Of a DNA stretch of 64,000 nucleotides, positions 53,499 to 61,886 are shown one piece after another; within the stretch, counting starts at the first letter, position 1; the number at the start of each line of letters is the position of its first letter. The translations under genes and the position numbers were made by a program. This DNA comes from PGYR01 sp048267165 (GTDB taxonomy: Bacteria > Bacteroidota > Ignavibacteria > Kapaibacteriales > UBA2268): positions 56,130 to 120,129 of the forward strand of contig JBLWYD010000006.1 of NCBI GenBank assembly GCA_048267165.1. The letters are read 5' to 3'. Below the pieces are notes generated by a model. The model was not told the DNA's origin. It ran no database searches and saw nothing but the letters and a program-made list of their open reading frames with translations.

Positions 53499-55319
53499 CT
53501 ATTTACTCAATTGGAACTTAGTGCTACCCTGTTTACCATCTATGCTATATTTGAGGAAGTAAATGCTACTTGGGAATTCACTCATATTAATCTGTGGACT
53601 ACCTACTTTCGGGTCTAAATGAAACAGAGTTTTACCATTAATATCAACTACTGATAATTCATCTAAATTCTTTTTTAGAACTACTTGTATTTTACCAGCT
53701 GTAGGGTTTGGAGATATAGTTATCATATCTTCAGCAAGTTGGCTATTAATATTGGTCTTAGTAGAAATAATATCACGGATTGCTTGCATTTTATAATTTC
53801 TATCAGGGTTTGTATAATCATCAGTCAAGCCCCAACAGCCATAGCGATTATAAGAAGAAGCTAAGGTAAAGTGCATAGCCAAACCTCCACCTATCCCCTC
53901 CCAACCTTCTTGATAATTGTACTTAATAACATTGCCCATTTCAACAGTTCTGTGCGAACTAATCAAGTTACCAAGATTGTCGAGACCACCACCAGCAGGA
54001 ACGTGTGGACCGCCCTCATAAGAAGTACATCCGCCTACTAAGCCCCAATCCTTCGCTTTATTAATGTGATTTAATCTATATGTTGATGATTGTGGCTCTA
54101 TTATTTGCTTTCCTATGCTAATTAGCATTCCATTATTAATGTCTTGTAAATCATCAGAAGTTGGTACCTCCGTCTGAAAATACAGAGCTGTACTCGTTGC
54201 ATAAATATAGTCCTTTGGCTCACCTAAATTGTCATTTATATAATTCAGCTGTATATCGCTTCTACCATTATAAGCGTGTTGCCCAGCCAGAATAACCCTA
54301 ATTCTATTGTTAATAGCATCATTACCGAATACATTCCCAAACCAATTGGATAACTCGACCGTTCTTCTAGCATAATTCTGGTCAAAAGTAATACCGTAAT
54401 TATCGGCTTCTGCCTTATTGTAAGGCCCATGAGTTAACTGAGTTGGACTCCATACTTCATTACTATTCTCTACATATATATTGATATTCGAATTCAGATT
54501 CTGCTGTAGGAACTTAGCAAGTTCAGCTACATAAATAGAGTCACACGACATGTGAATATTAATCCAAATATCTTTATCCAAAATATTCGATAGTTCGACT
54601 ATGTATTCCCAACACCAAGCATCTCTTTTGCCATTCAGTTGTATCATATTTTCTTGAGCTACATCGAGTGGAGTTTTTCTGTTTTCCCATGTAGTTTTTG
54701 CTGGGTAAACTGGCTCGCCTTCCCATATATTCTGTACATTATAGTAGCGATAACAAGCAAAATCAGCGGCTTTACAAAGGGCAATATACTCATCAGTAAA
54801 TATCTTTTTGGTGTCCAACTCATAACCGGGTCTCATAACTTTAAGCATAGAAATACCTGAATTATTCATTGCTTTAGGACTAATCCTAGTATCTTTGAAG
54901 CTCAGGAATACTAAACCATGATTAGCTGCATTATGACCACCAACTACCACTTCAAAGTATGTAGTGTTTGTCTCTGCGTCATAGCTCTGATTAGCTATTG
55001 CTACACTGGTGCCAGAAGCTGTTACCTCCGCTAAACCAGAAAATGATGCCTTATAAGTACCACTATAATATACCCTGTATTGCTCGGGGTCATCTATGCT
55101 ACCTGTCCATTCAGCAGCTGGTCTGCCGTCCATCAGCACTAAATCGAAGTCACTTGTAGGCCATCCGTTTTGATCATACCCCTTTATATTGCTGTACCTT
55201 ACAGTATGGTTAATCATATTCGTAAAAGCTCCATCGTCAACAAGATTTACTCCCATCTCGAATTTAGCATCAGCTACATTAAGGCAAATTAGGAACATGA
55301 AAATGTAAATATACTTCAT
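53499..55319 (-). CDS. Glycosidase-like T9SS cargo protein
   Basis: A 606-residue secreted protein. It has a signal peptide (1-about 18), then an N-terminal beta domain (about 20-165), then an alpha/beta domain (about 180-500). The latter has ENSNEVWSPTQLTHG, with the Asn-Glu pair seen in clan GH-A acid/base motifs, and GCTSYEGGPHVPAGG, a possible nucleophile region. The C-terminus is a T9SS sorting domain (MITISPNPTAGKIQV... FPSSIYFLKYSI). Similar proteins are labelled cellulose-binding in databases, but I cannot confirm a substrate. It stands alone between two repeat-rich gaps. Confidence 0.7.
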   Translation of the reverse strand: MKYIYIFMFLICLNVADAKFEMGVNLVDDGAFTNMINHTVRYSNIKGYDQNGWPTSDFDLVLMDGRPAAEWTGSIDDPEQYRVYYSGTYKASFSGLAEVTASGTSVAIANQSYDAETNTTYFEVVVGGHNAANHGLVFLSFKDTRISPKAMNNSGISMLKVMRPGYELDTKKIFTDEYIALCKAADFACYRYYNVQNIWEGEPVYPAKTTWENRKTPLDVAQENMIQLNGKRDAWCWEYIVELSNILDKDIWINIHMSCDSIYVAELAKFLQQNLNSNINIYVENSNEVWSPTQLTHGPYNKAEADNYGITFDQNYARRTVELSNWFGNVFGNDAINNRIRVILAGQHAYNGRSDIQLNYINDNLGEPKDYIYATSTALYFQTEVPTSDDLQDINNGMLISIGKQIIEPQSSTYRLNHINKAKDWGLVGGCTSYEGGPHVPAGGGLDNLGNLISSHRTVEMGNVIKYNYQEGWEGIGGGLAMHFTLASSYNRYGCWGLTDDYTNPDRNYKMQAIRDIISTKTNINSQLAEDMITISPNPTAGKIQVVLKKNLDELSVVDINGKTLFHLDPKVGSPQINMSEFPSSIYFLKYSIDGKQGSTKFQLSK

Positions 55320-55943
55320 ATCAATTCTGTTTTTTATTAATTGTTAGTTCTTCAATATAAACAACAAAGTTATTAGATAATAATTACAAATGATTTACTG
55401 ATTCTAAAATTAATTGGATTTAGTAGGAGTAGTAAAAACAATACTTACCTCCGCTGTCTGCCCATGATTACTGTTTGTAAGGAAAGGTGAAAGCATTAGC
55501 GGAGATGAATTTTGATGAAATCGGAAAACGGAGGTGGACAAATGAAACCGAACAATATAAAGCCCCAGCGGGGCTAAATATCTGTAGCCTATTATTCATA
55601 AAAAAGCCAATCTTCCTATTTCGTGGTAGAATATTCAATTATTCAACTCCTGACGGAGTTGTTCCTAAATTATAAGAATCTATTGCTACTAATATTATAC
55701 TGCTACGCAGTTCCACGGTCTCATCATAACATTTCATCCCTTTCAGTGCGACCAGTCGTGCGGCTTGATTGGCTGTGTTATATCATAAATATCCTAATCA
55801 TATTGCAATCCTGTTCTTATTGCATGTTGCGTATCATCTGCCAAGAAGAATGCTTTGTAGAAACGTTCACAATACACCTCTAAGATTCTTCATCCATCTA
55901 TCCTGAAAATTTCTGTTTCTGACAATTGAATAATTGCTTTTCA
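55320..55943. repeat. Intergenic region with composite repeats
   Basis: The first about 60 bp hold the promoter of the glycosidase-like gene (minus-strand TAACTTTG, 55365-55372). Downstream are a GCCCCAGCGGGGC palindrome (about 55562-55574), a family C unit (55641-55715) and a family F-type piece (55780-55819 and 55895-55930). These resemble 45941-46190 in order and sequence. Short open frames here run through repeats and are not credible genes. Confidence 0.65.
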
Positions 55944-55973
55944 CAAAAAAAAGCAGGATTTTTCAATCCTGCT
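55944..55973 (-). terminator. Rho-independent terminator of the 636-residue gene
   Basis: AGCAGGATT / AATCCTGCT form a perfect nine-base stem with a four-base loop (55952-55973), and on the minus strand the stem is followed by eight or more T. The stop codon of the gene is 28 bp upstream. Confidence 0.92.
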
Positions 55974-56000
55974 ATTCATTTTGTATATTTCTAAGTTCGG

Positions 56001-57911
56001 TTATAAGAATTGACCGAAACTAACTATGCTTTTTTTCTTGTGAGTATATGTCGATTCTTTGAAAGCTATCTCTCTAGTTTCTTTTACTTCTTCACTTCTT
56101 TTGATATTGAAAAGCATTAGATTGTCGATTTTCAATTTCAGCAATTTGAGTGAGGTTAAACTCTCTTCCATTTGCTCTCTGATTACCGTATTAGCATTTA
56201 CTATTCCTTTGCCAGCATTTTCTAGTAAGCTGAAATAATAGCCAATACCACTTTCCAGGTTTTCAGCAAATGTCCTCAAGTACTTCTGCTCTTTTTCAGT
56301 TGGAGCCCTTGATGCTTCTAAAACTTTATTTTTTAAATAATCTATGTAGAGATTTAACTCTTTAACAAACATGTGAGGCCTATCAGTACGGGAAATTATA
56401 TTCTTTCTTCCGTATATATGACCTATCATATCGGTCATACTTATTAGCTTATCGTAATATGCCATATTTGGACCTGGGCATATAGATACTCCAGCTCCCT
56501 CGACTCTAGTTTCTAACCCATGAGCTATCAATGCTGTAGTTCCTAACCCTACGCAAGTACAAGATCTATCAACAACCTTATTGTACTCGAATTGATAGTC
56601 ATTCTCTGGTAGATTCTGTTCTTTTAGCGACTCTATTTTCAATCTTTGATATTGTCTAGATGCCGTACATATTGCCTTTTCACCAAATTCCTTGTTCAGC
56701 TGAACGTATCCTTTGGGACATGAACTACCAGGGCGACCTTTTTGAAGATTCTCATCTCTTTCAAGATCTTTAGTATTTCCCCTCATACTATTGAAAGGAA
56801 CACCTAGCGGAGAAATACCACTTAGGTATAAGTCTTTTTCTTGAGCTTTTATTAATTGCTCTCTTGTCTCATTATCTACCGTAGTTACAGAAGGAACAAG
56901 TAAGAATGGAGTTCCCCAGCCAATAGAATCCATACCGTAATAGTCAAGTAGGAAATTATGCTCTTCGGCAGTACCAACACCACCTTGGGCAGTTATTCGC
57001 ATGTCTAATTTGACTTTGGGTATAATTCTTTCTTTTCTAGTTAATGCTGGTTCCAATACACTATATACGTCATTATAAAGTTCTTCCCTTCTCTCTTTGA
57101 ACTCTTCTAGTGCAGGGCCTAATAGGAAACCATCTGTTGCAAACGCGTGTCCACCACAGTTAAGTCCTGACTCGATTCTGTACTCTGATACCCAAATACC
57201 TTTTTTAGCTAAGTATTTACCTTGTATCAGTGCCGAGCGGTAATCGCTGACTTTTAGTATTATCTTCTTGTTTATCTCGCCGTTCTCATCAGCATAAAAA
57301 TCGTCGAAATTCTCCATATAAGAGAATAATCGTGGATTCATTCCAGCTGATAGAACTATACTTGATTTTAGGTTGCTAAGGGCATAGCCACGCAATGCAG
57401 CGTGTGCGTCATTGTATTCTACAGGTAGTTGCTCTTTTTTGACATAATTTTCTTTGTCAACTTTAGTCATAATATTGACGTCAATACTACCCATTTTTAC
57501 GTTTTCTTCTATCCAAGATTTCAATTCGCTTATATCAGATACTCTAGCTAATAAATCGTTAAACTCTTGCTTTAGTTTTGAAGTTTCTGGTAATAGTTTG
57601 AAATATTCTTTTAGTTCCTTGCCTTGGTTAGCAGTTACATCCTTCAATTTCACGAATTTCTTTTCTGCAAATTCGTTAATCAAATTCAGATAAGCCGTTA
57701 TTCGTCTTGCTCTTAAATCTTCGGCTTTCTTTGTTATTTCTTCGTAAGGAACGCTGAATTTCTCACTATACATTTTTCTCAATCTCTCAACTAGCATATC
57801 ATCAACTAAAGAGATGACAGAGTCAATCCCAAGATGAGCCACTTTGAGCGGAGTATCTATAGTGAATCCAATTCCCATTACGGGTATATGAAATGAATGT
57901 GGTTTTGCCAT
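56001..57911 (-). CDS. Unrecognised 636-residue Cys-rich protein, possibly FMN TIM-barrel related
   Basis: Not assigned to a named family. The N-terminus (IPVMGIGFTIDTPLKVAHLG) and two inner motifs, SGLNCGGHAF (about 249-256) and ITAQGGVGTAEE...IGWGTPFLL (about 306-337), recall the GGH and GG[IV]-x-GT motifs of nitronate monooxygenase/2-nitropropane dioxygenase TIM barrels. Five more cysteines lie close together at about 398, 415, 451, 453 and 478 (SSCPKGY, KAICTAS, SCTCVG, SICPGP), which could hold a cluster or metal. A helical insert (about 60-160) and a helical C-terminus (about 485-620) flank these. No signal peptide or membrane segment. It is monocistronic, with a consensus promoter and a perfect terminator, so it is likely expressed and real. 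Confidence 0.8.
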   Translation of the reverse strand: MAKPHSFHIPVMGIGFTIDTPLKVAHLGIDSVISLVDDMLVERLRKMYSEKFSVPYEEITKKAEDLRARRITAYLNLINEFAEKKFVKLKDVTANQGKELKEYFKLLPETSKLKQEFNDLLARVSDISELKSWIEENVKMGSIDVNIMTKVDKENYVKKEQLPVEYNDAHAALRGYALSNLKSSIVLSAGMNPRLFSYMENFDDFYADENGEINKKIILKVSDYRSALIQGKYLAKKGIWVSEYRIESGLNCGGHAFATDGFLLGPALEEFKERREELYNDVYSVLEPALTRKERIIPKVKLDMRITAQGGVGTAEEHNFLLDYYGMDSIGWGTPFLLVPSVTTVDNETREQLIKAQEKDLYLSGISPLGVPFNSMRGNTKDLERDENLQKGRPGSSCPKGYVQLNKEFGEKAICTASRQYQRLKIESLKEQNLPENDYQFEYNKVVDRSCTCVGLGTTALIAHGLETRVEGAGVSICPGPNMAYYDKLISMTDMIGHIYGRKNIISRTDRPHMFVKELNLYIDYLKNKVLEASRAPTEKEQKYLRTFAENLESGIGYYFSLLENAGKGIVNANTVIREQMEESLTSLKLLKLKIDNLMLFNIKRSEEVKETREIAFKESTYTHKKKSIVSFGQFL

Positions 57912-57934
57912 AAAATTTTACTTTAAATAATTCT

Positions 57935-57964
57935 CAAATCTAACTTTAAGTCCGTAAGTATAAA
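57935..57964 (-). promoter_or_regulatory. Promoter of the 636-residue gene
   Basis: Minus strand TTTA-N18-TAGATTTG, with the -7 box at 57942-57935. The spacing is the same as at 3453-3482. The start codon lies 24 bp downstream of the box. Confidence 0.65.
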
Positions 57965-58136
57965 GACTAAAATATATTGTACTAACGTGCATAAACGAAA
58001 ATCAGTTTATACACACTCATAGTTTTTACCGAAATAAAAATATATAAGTCACAATATTAGTGAAAATTTACAAAATATAATTAATAATTGCAAATTGGAT
58101 TGAAAGAATATTTGCAATTTAATCTCGATACAATTT

Positions 58137-58574
58137 TTAGTTTTCTACTTCATTCATATCGAAATTAATCATCCAATTGACACCGAATTTGTCTTCGCAC
58201 ATCCCGAAATAAGCTCCCCAGAAAGTCTCTTCGAGAGGCATAGTAATAATACCACCTTCAGATAGTCCCTTAAAGAAAGCTTCTGTCTCCTCTTTCGATT
58301 CTGCTGTTATAGCTAATGATATATTCTCGCCAAATGGAACTTCATCATACGAAGGGTGACCGTCGCTTGCCATTAATGTTATGTATTCGTTGATTACATA
58401 TACTGCGTTCATAACTAGATTAAAAGATTCTTCCGTCATCTCTACACCGTCCATAGGTGGTGCATCTTTGAATCTAGAAAGTGATACTATTTCACCGCCA
58501 AGTACAGATTTGTAGTAGTTTAGCGCTTCTTCAGTATTACCATTGAATGTTAGGTAAGGTATTATGTTTTTCAT
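58137..58574 (-). CDS. VOC/PhnB-like protein
   Basis: A 145-residue two-lobed glyoxalase-fold protein. It starts IIPYLTFNGNTEEALNYYKSVLGGEI and ends ETFWGAYFGMCEDKFGVNWMIN, both typical of PhnB-type VOC proteins. These are often small-molecule binding or modifying proteins, usually with no assigned substrate. The 225-bp gap before it (57912-58136) holds only AT-rich DNA and the promoter of the 636-residue gene. It is divergent from the yefM gene. Confidence 0.9.
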   Translation of the reverse strand: MKNIIPYLTFNGNTEEALNYYKSVLGGEIVSLSRFKDAPPMDGVEMTEESFNLVMNAVYVINEYITLMASDGHPSYDEVPFGENISLAITAESKEETEAFFKGLSEGGIITMPLEETFWGAYFGMCEDKFGVNWMINFDMNEVEN

Positions 58575-58630
58575 AGTTGATTTCTAGTTTGAGTTTTTAA
58601 ATTATATAGATACTAAATTAGTCTAAATGC

Positions 58631-58684
58631 TTTGGAATTGCAAATTTAAATATATTGTACTATATTACGTACATAATAACGTAA
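58631..58684 (+). promoter_or_regulatory. Promoter and operator of the yefM-yoeB pair
   Basis: TTTG (58631-58634), 16 bp, TATATTG (58651-58657) form a likely promoter. Just downstream TTACGT (58665-58670) and ACGTAA (58679-58684) make a perfect 6+6 palindrome, about 17 bp before the ATG. It is a candidate site for autorepression by the antitoxin. Confidence 0.6.
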
Positions 58685-58701
58685 CATAGGAGAAAGTAAT
58701 T

Positions 58702-58968
58702 ATGAAAGCGATAACAATATCCACTCTAAGAAAATCGATGAAAAAGTATTTCGATATAGTCAGTAACTCATCGGAAATCATAGTTATCCCTAGAAATAAA
58801 GACGACGATGGCGTAGTGATAATGTCGATAAAGGAGTACAATTCACTCAAAGAAACTGAGCATCTACTATCCACAACAGCTAACAGAAAGCGAATATCCG
58901 AGTCTATGGAGCAAGTAGAAAAAGGTGAGTTAGTCGAGTTTGATATAGATGAAGAAATAACAATCTAG
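58702..58968 (+). CDS. yefM: YefM/Phd-type antitoxin
   Basis: An 88-residue protein with the YefM fold. It begins MKAITISTLRKSMKKYFDIV, with the conserved helix-turn pattern, and contains IIVIPRNKDDDGVVIMSIKEYNSL. The acidic C-terminus (VEFDIDEEITI) would wrap the toxin. It neutralises YoeB and represses its own operon. The toxin gene starts 2 bp after the stop. A palindrome just before the start is a candidate operator. Confidence 0.93.
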   Translation: MKAITISTLRKSMKKYFDIVSNSSEIIVIPRNKDDDGVVIMSIKEYNSLKETEHLLSTTANRKRISESMEQVEKGELVEFDIDEEITI

Positions 58969-58970
58969 TT

Positions 58971-59240
58971 ATGAAATTCGAATTCACTAAGAATGCTTTG
59001 CAAGACTATAATTATTGGTTAGAAAACGATACTGACATAGTACTCAAGATTAAAGCGTTACTGAAAGCAATCCGACAAGAGCCATTCAAAGGTATAGGCA
59101 AACCCGAACCACTCAGATTTGATCTGAAGGGCTATTGGTCTCGCCGAATAACTAGAGAACACCGATTAGTCTATACTATAGCGGGTACAAAAGACGTTGA
59201 CCAAAAATGCATTATCATTCAGTGTCGGTTTCATTATTGA
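58971..59240 (+). CDS. yoeB: YoeB-type mRNA interferase toxin
   Basis: An 89-residue RelE-superfamily ribosome-dependent ribonuclease. It has PFKGIGKPEPLRFDLKGYWSRRI, the catalytic-region Arg and the C-terminal CRFHY with His and Tyr as in E. coli YoeB. The last 42 bases of the gene, coding for its C-terminus, occur again as an exact copy at 59678-59719. It forms a two-gene module with yefM. Confidence 0.93.
   Translation: MKFEFTKNALQDYNYWLENDTDIVLKIKALLKAIRQEPFKGIGKPEPLRFDLKGYWSRRITREHRLVYTIAGTKDVDQKCIIIQCRFHY
59199..59240. repeat. 42-bp direct repeat, copy 1 (yoeB 3' end)
   Basis: Identical to 59678-59719 at all 42 positions; flanking bases differ. It codes for the last 13 residues and stop of YoeB. 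The two copies bracket exactly the winged-helix gene and its upstream DNA. Confidence 0.95.
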
Positions 59241-59255
59241 GGGTAGTTAACTCTC

Positions 59256-59585
59256 TCATAAGACCTTACCCTTTCTTCTTGGTCTTCGTCTATTGTTCAT
59301 TAACTTTTCGTTCATATCTTCAGGAAGGAACTCAAGAGTTTTTTCGATAAGTGATTGCAACTCTTTTATGAATGGATAACGAGGATTGAGTTTATATAGA
59401 ACAGTTCGCCCCTTTGATTCAGTATAGAGGATTCCATTCTTCTCTAAGTTATCTAACTGGTTCTGAATTGGGCTTAGTGAAGTCCCGTAAAAATCTGATA
59501 TTTCACGAGCATAACCTTCGCTGCGAGCAACTATGAACTGTAAACACCTTTCTTTATTAATATTACCAAGTATTCCCTCTATCAC
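59256..59585 (-). CDS. Winged-helix transcriptional regulator
   Basis: A 109-residue DNA-binding protein with an ArsR/MarR-like winged helix. The helices are in GNINKERCLQFIVARSEGYAREISDFYGTS (split: GNINKERCLQFIVARSE and GYAREISDFYGTS), the recognition helix LSPIQNQLDNLEKNGIL, and the wing ESKGRTVLYKLNPRYPF. The C-terminal tail is strongly basic (NNRRRPRRKGKVL). No cysteine pattern of metal-sensing ArsR proteins is seen. It is antisense to the toxin operon and lies between two exact 42-bp repeats, so it was probably inserted at the yoeB end. Confidence 0.85.
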   Translation of the reverse strand: MIEGILGNINKERCLQFIVARSEGYAREISDFYGTSLSPIQNQLDNLEKNGILYTESKGRTVLYKLNPRYPFIKELQSLIEKTLEFLPEDMNEKLMNNRRRPRRKGKVL

Positions 59586-59677
59586 GACTGACCTAATTAT
59601 TAATTTATATGACCTGTATAATAGGTCGAAATTACTGATTATTTATTGGAAATACAAATTATAATTTTGGGTATCTA

Positions 59678-59719
59678 GACCAAAAATGCATTATCATTCA
59701 GTGTCGGTTTCATTATTGA
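59678..59719. repeat. 42-bp direct repeat, copy 2
   Basis: Identical to the yoeB 3' end at 59199-59240. On the minus strand this copy also holds the end of the frameshifted lipoprotein reading (INNETDTE and stop). Confidence 0.95.
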
Positions 59720-59917
59720 TTTCTTCAAAAAGTTCCTCAAATGAATTACATACGGTTACGAAATTACTAGCTTCGCTATTGGGAAATAGAAATCACCTGA
59801 ATCTGGCAATGCAAATTGATAATCCAATTCAGTACCAGAAAAGTCTTTAATAGATGTTGATGAACAGCCGATAAATATTAGCAGAAGGGCTAACAGAATT
59901 TTAGTCAATACTTTCAT
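59694..59917 (-). pseudogene. Small lipoprotein with frameshift
   Basis: From the ATG at 59917 a signal and lipobox can be read (MKVLTKILLALLLIFIGC, Cys18). The frame continues to FYFP, then runs to a stop at 59756 after 53 residues. Shifting by one base near 59770 gives a sensible continuation (NSEASNFVTVCNSFEELFEE) ending at 59694. So the gene is either frameshifted or has a sequencing error at a CCC run. The unshifted short form is also possible. The rest of 59586-59693 is AT-rich and holds the leader of the winged-helix gene. Confidence 0.6.
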
Positions 59918-59960
59918 ATACTAATCCAATAATAAATGGTGTTGAAGTGTTAAGAAGTAC

Positions 59961-60914
59961 TTAATCTATTAGAAGCTCTTTAAACCTCATTATTGTTTTC
60001 TCACTGACATTATCTTCTTTATTTGGATATTTAGTATTTAACTCAAAATTTGTTTCTATTTGTATAGGAATACCTGAAGATTCTGAGTAAATTATTTTAG
60101 TTTCCTTAATCATATACATTTCTATAGTTTTCATAAACTCTTCTAACTTTCCCTTATCTACTATTATAAGACTTAACAATGATTCAAAAGCTTTTTTAAG
60201 CTCTTCTTCTTGAATTATTGTTTTTCTAATTAATACTTTTTTCCCTTTCTCAGCTTCATCAGATAGATTGAGTCTTGTCGAGCCTTTCACAAATTGACCA
60301 AATGGAATTATAAATATATTTTCAGCAAACTCTTTTTCTAATTCATTTTCCTCCATGCCCATAGCAAGATGAAAATTTATAGTTTCTTTGAAGAAGGACT
60401 CCTCAAATCCGGAACTAGATGTGAAATAGTCCAACACCTTTTTCATAACATATCTTACTAAGTTTCCTTGAGGTGAACCATCGTTATACTCGCTTTGCTC
60501 AAATATATCGGAGCCTACTTTTCTAAGTATTAATGAGAGAGTATCCCAACCGACAACACCCAGATACTTCCCATTCTTATCTGTCTCATAGGTTATATCT
60601 TTTAAATCAAATTTTGATAAGATATCGCTTATTGAGTCATCTTGCTTTTCCGAATTATTAATATCTTCCGATTTGAAAGTCAGCCTAAATTTCTCATTCT
60701 TATAGTCATCAACTATAAAATATTTGTAACTAGTAGAAGAGTCATTAGTTTCAATCAGACCATTTTGAGATTCGACTTTTACTTTTTTATAGTAATAAAC
60801 ATAAGTTTGATTAGGTTTCAGACTTGAATTTATAATTAATTCTTCTTCCGATGTATAAGCCAATAAACGCAATGAGTTGAATATTAAAAACATTAAACTT
60901 ATTTTTATCATCAT
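59961..60914 (-). CDS. Hypothetical secreted protein, 317 residues
   Basis: A signal peptide (1-about 19) is followed by a strand/helix protein with no recognised motif. Features are LKPNQTYVYYYKKVKVES and a possible Glu-rich helix (EEELKKAFESLLSLII). There is no lipobox. It overlaps the preceding gene by four bases (ATGA), which indicates coupling with the 273-residue protein. Codon use is AT-rich (many AAA, TTT, ATT), unlike the genes to the left. Function unknown. Confidence 0.7.
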   Translation of the reverse strand: MMIKISLMFLIFNSLRLLAYTSEEELIINSSLKPNQTYVYYYKKVKVESQNGLIETNDSSTSYKYFIVDDYKNEKFRLTFKSEDINNSEKQDDSISDILSKFDLKDITYETDKNGKYLGVVGWDTLSLILRKVGSDIFEQSEYNDGSPQGNLVRYVMKKVLDYFTSSSGFEESFFKETINFHLAMGMEENELEKEFAENIFIIPFGQFVKGSTRLNLSDEAEKGKKVLIRKTIIQEEELKKAFESLLSLIIVDKGKLEEFMKTIEMYMIKETKIIYSESSGIPIQIETNFELNTKYPNKEDNVSEKTIMRFKELLID

Positions 60915-61732
60915 ACCCTCTCTATTCTGAAATGATGAACCTTATGTTTCTGGTCTTTTAGGCGGATTCCAGCAGTACCGTCTGGTAGTATCACTATATT
61001 AGCGCCTACAGTCATAGTTATAGTCTCGAATTTGGGATGCTCATACACCTTAGCTTCGAACTCCTCGGCACACTCACCGAATACAGCACCTTCGTTGTCT
61101 ATGCCCAATTTACCACGTAAGCTATAGCCAAAGTAGCTCATCTCACTAATCGGTTGCAATGCTGAAGGATAAAGAGTCTCACCCTCATTTGGGATGTTGG
61201 GGAATACGATTTCGAGGAGTGGTGGCAATTCTAGCTTATTCCCGTTCACATCTACGCTTAGTGGCTCAACCGAGATGAAGTTAGTCAAGACCCCGACAGC
61301 TGAGTTGAACGAATACATAAGCGAGCTGAAATAAGTGCCGTTGTACTCAAGATTCACCCCCGTCTCTATGCGCGGCAAGAACTCGGCGAACGAGTTATTC
61401 CACTCATCGAAGTGGTCTTGGTGCCATATACCAGTGTCGAGCATATCAATCTCGTCCATCTCTTGTGGGCAATCGCTGACCCTACCTAATGTCTTTATCA
61501 AACTGTTTTTTGGCTCTAATATGCGGTCTAGCATAACGGGTACATTACTATCTTGGAATATCCCGAAATAGACCATATTCACATCAATTCGCCCCTCACC
61601 ATCGTATAGTACTAGCGAGTCTTTGAGCACTGGTAGTCCTTTGTAAGTAAAGTTTTCCTCTGCTATGAATAGCTGTGGCTTGCCTTCAACTATGCCACTA
61701 GCCCTACGAATTGCGTTTCTTAATTCTATCAT
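60911..61732 (-). CDS. Hypothetical protein, 273 residues
   Basis: No signal peptide or membrane segment. Acidic, with aromatic and Pro-rich loops (LPPLLEIVFPNIPNEGETLYP; here two parts, LPPLLEIVFPNIP and NEGETLYPSAL) and a C-terminal Lys/His-rich end (KDQKHKVHHFRIERV). No family was recognised. It has a consensus promoter box 33-40 bp upstream of the start and shares four bases with the next gene, the 317-residue secreted protein. It is first in this two-gene unit. Confidence 0.65.
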   Translation of the reverse strand: MIELRNAIRRASGIVEGKPQLFIAEENFTYKGLPVLKDSLVLYDGEGRIDVNMVYFGIFQDSNVPVMLDRILEPKNSLIKTLGRVSDCPQEMDEIDMLDTGIWHQDHFDEWNNSFAEFLPRIETGVNLEYNGTYFSSLMYSFNSAVGVLTNFISVEPLSVDVNGNKLELPPLLEIVFPNIPNEGETLYPSALQPISEMSYFGYSLRGKLGIDNEGAVFGECAEEFEAKVYEHPKFETITMTVGANIVILPDGTAGIRLKDQKHKVHHFRIERV

Positions 61733-61764
61733 TATATTTCGATTTTGTATTTAATGTTTGAGTA

Positions 61765-61772
61765 CAAATATA
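61765..61772 (-). promoter_or_regulatory. -7 promoter box of the 273/317-residue gene pair
   Basis: Minus strand TATATTTG fits TAnnTTTG exactly. A clear TTTG box about 20 bp upstream is not seen. Confidence 0.5.
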
Positions 61773-61886
61773 AGAGTATGCAGTTAGAACACGATAATTT
61801 TAGATTAGTATTTGCAAAAAAATATTTTTTAAATTAAATTGTAAGAATAATGAGTAATATAACATTCAATTTAGGAACCAGGATTT

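Noticed and set aside
55487..55883. Two short plus-strand frames upstream of the 636-residue gene
   Set aside because: They consist of repeat DNA (palindromes and AACTCC units), with no start signal or recognisable domain.
59199..59719. The 42-bp repeat as a transposon target-site duplication
   Set aside because: Target duplications of insertion elements are usually 2-14 bp, and there are no terminal inverted repeats or transposase between the copies.
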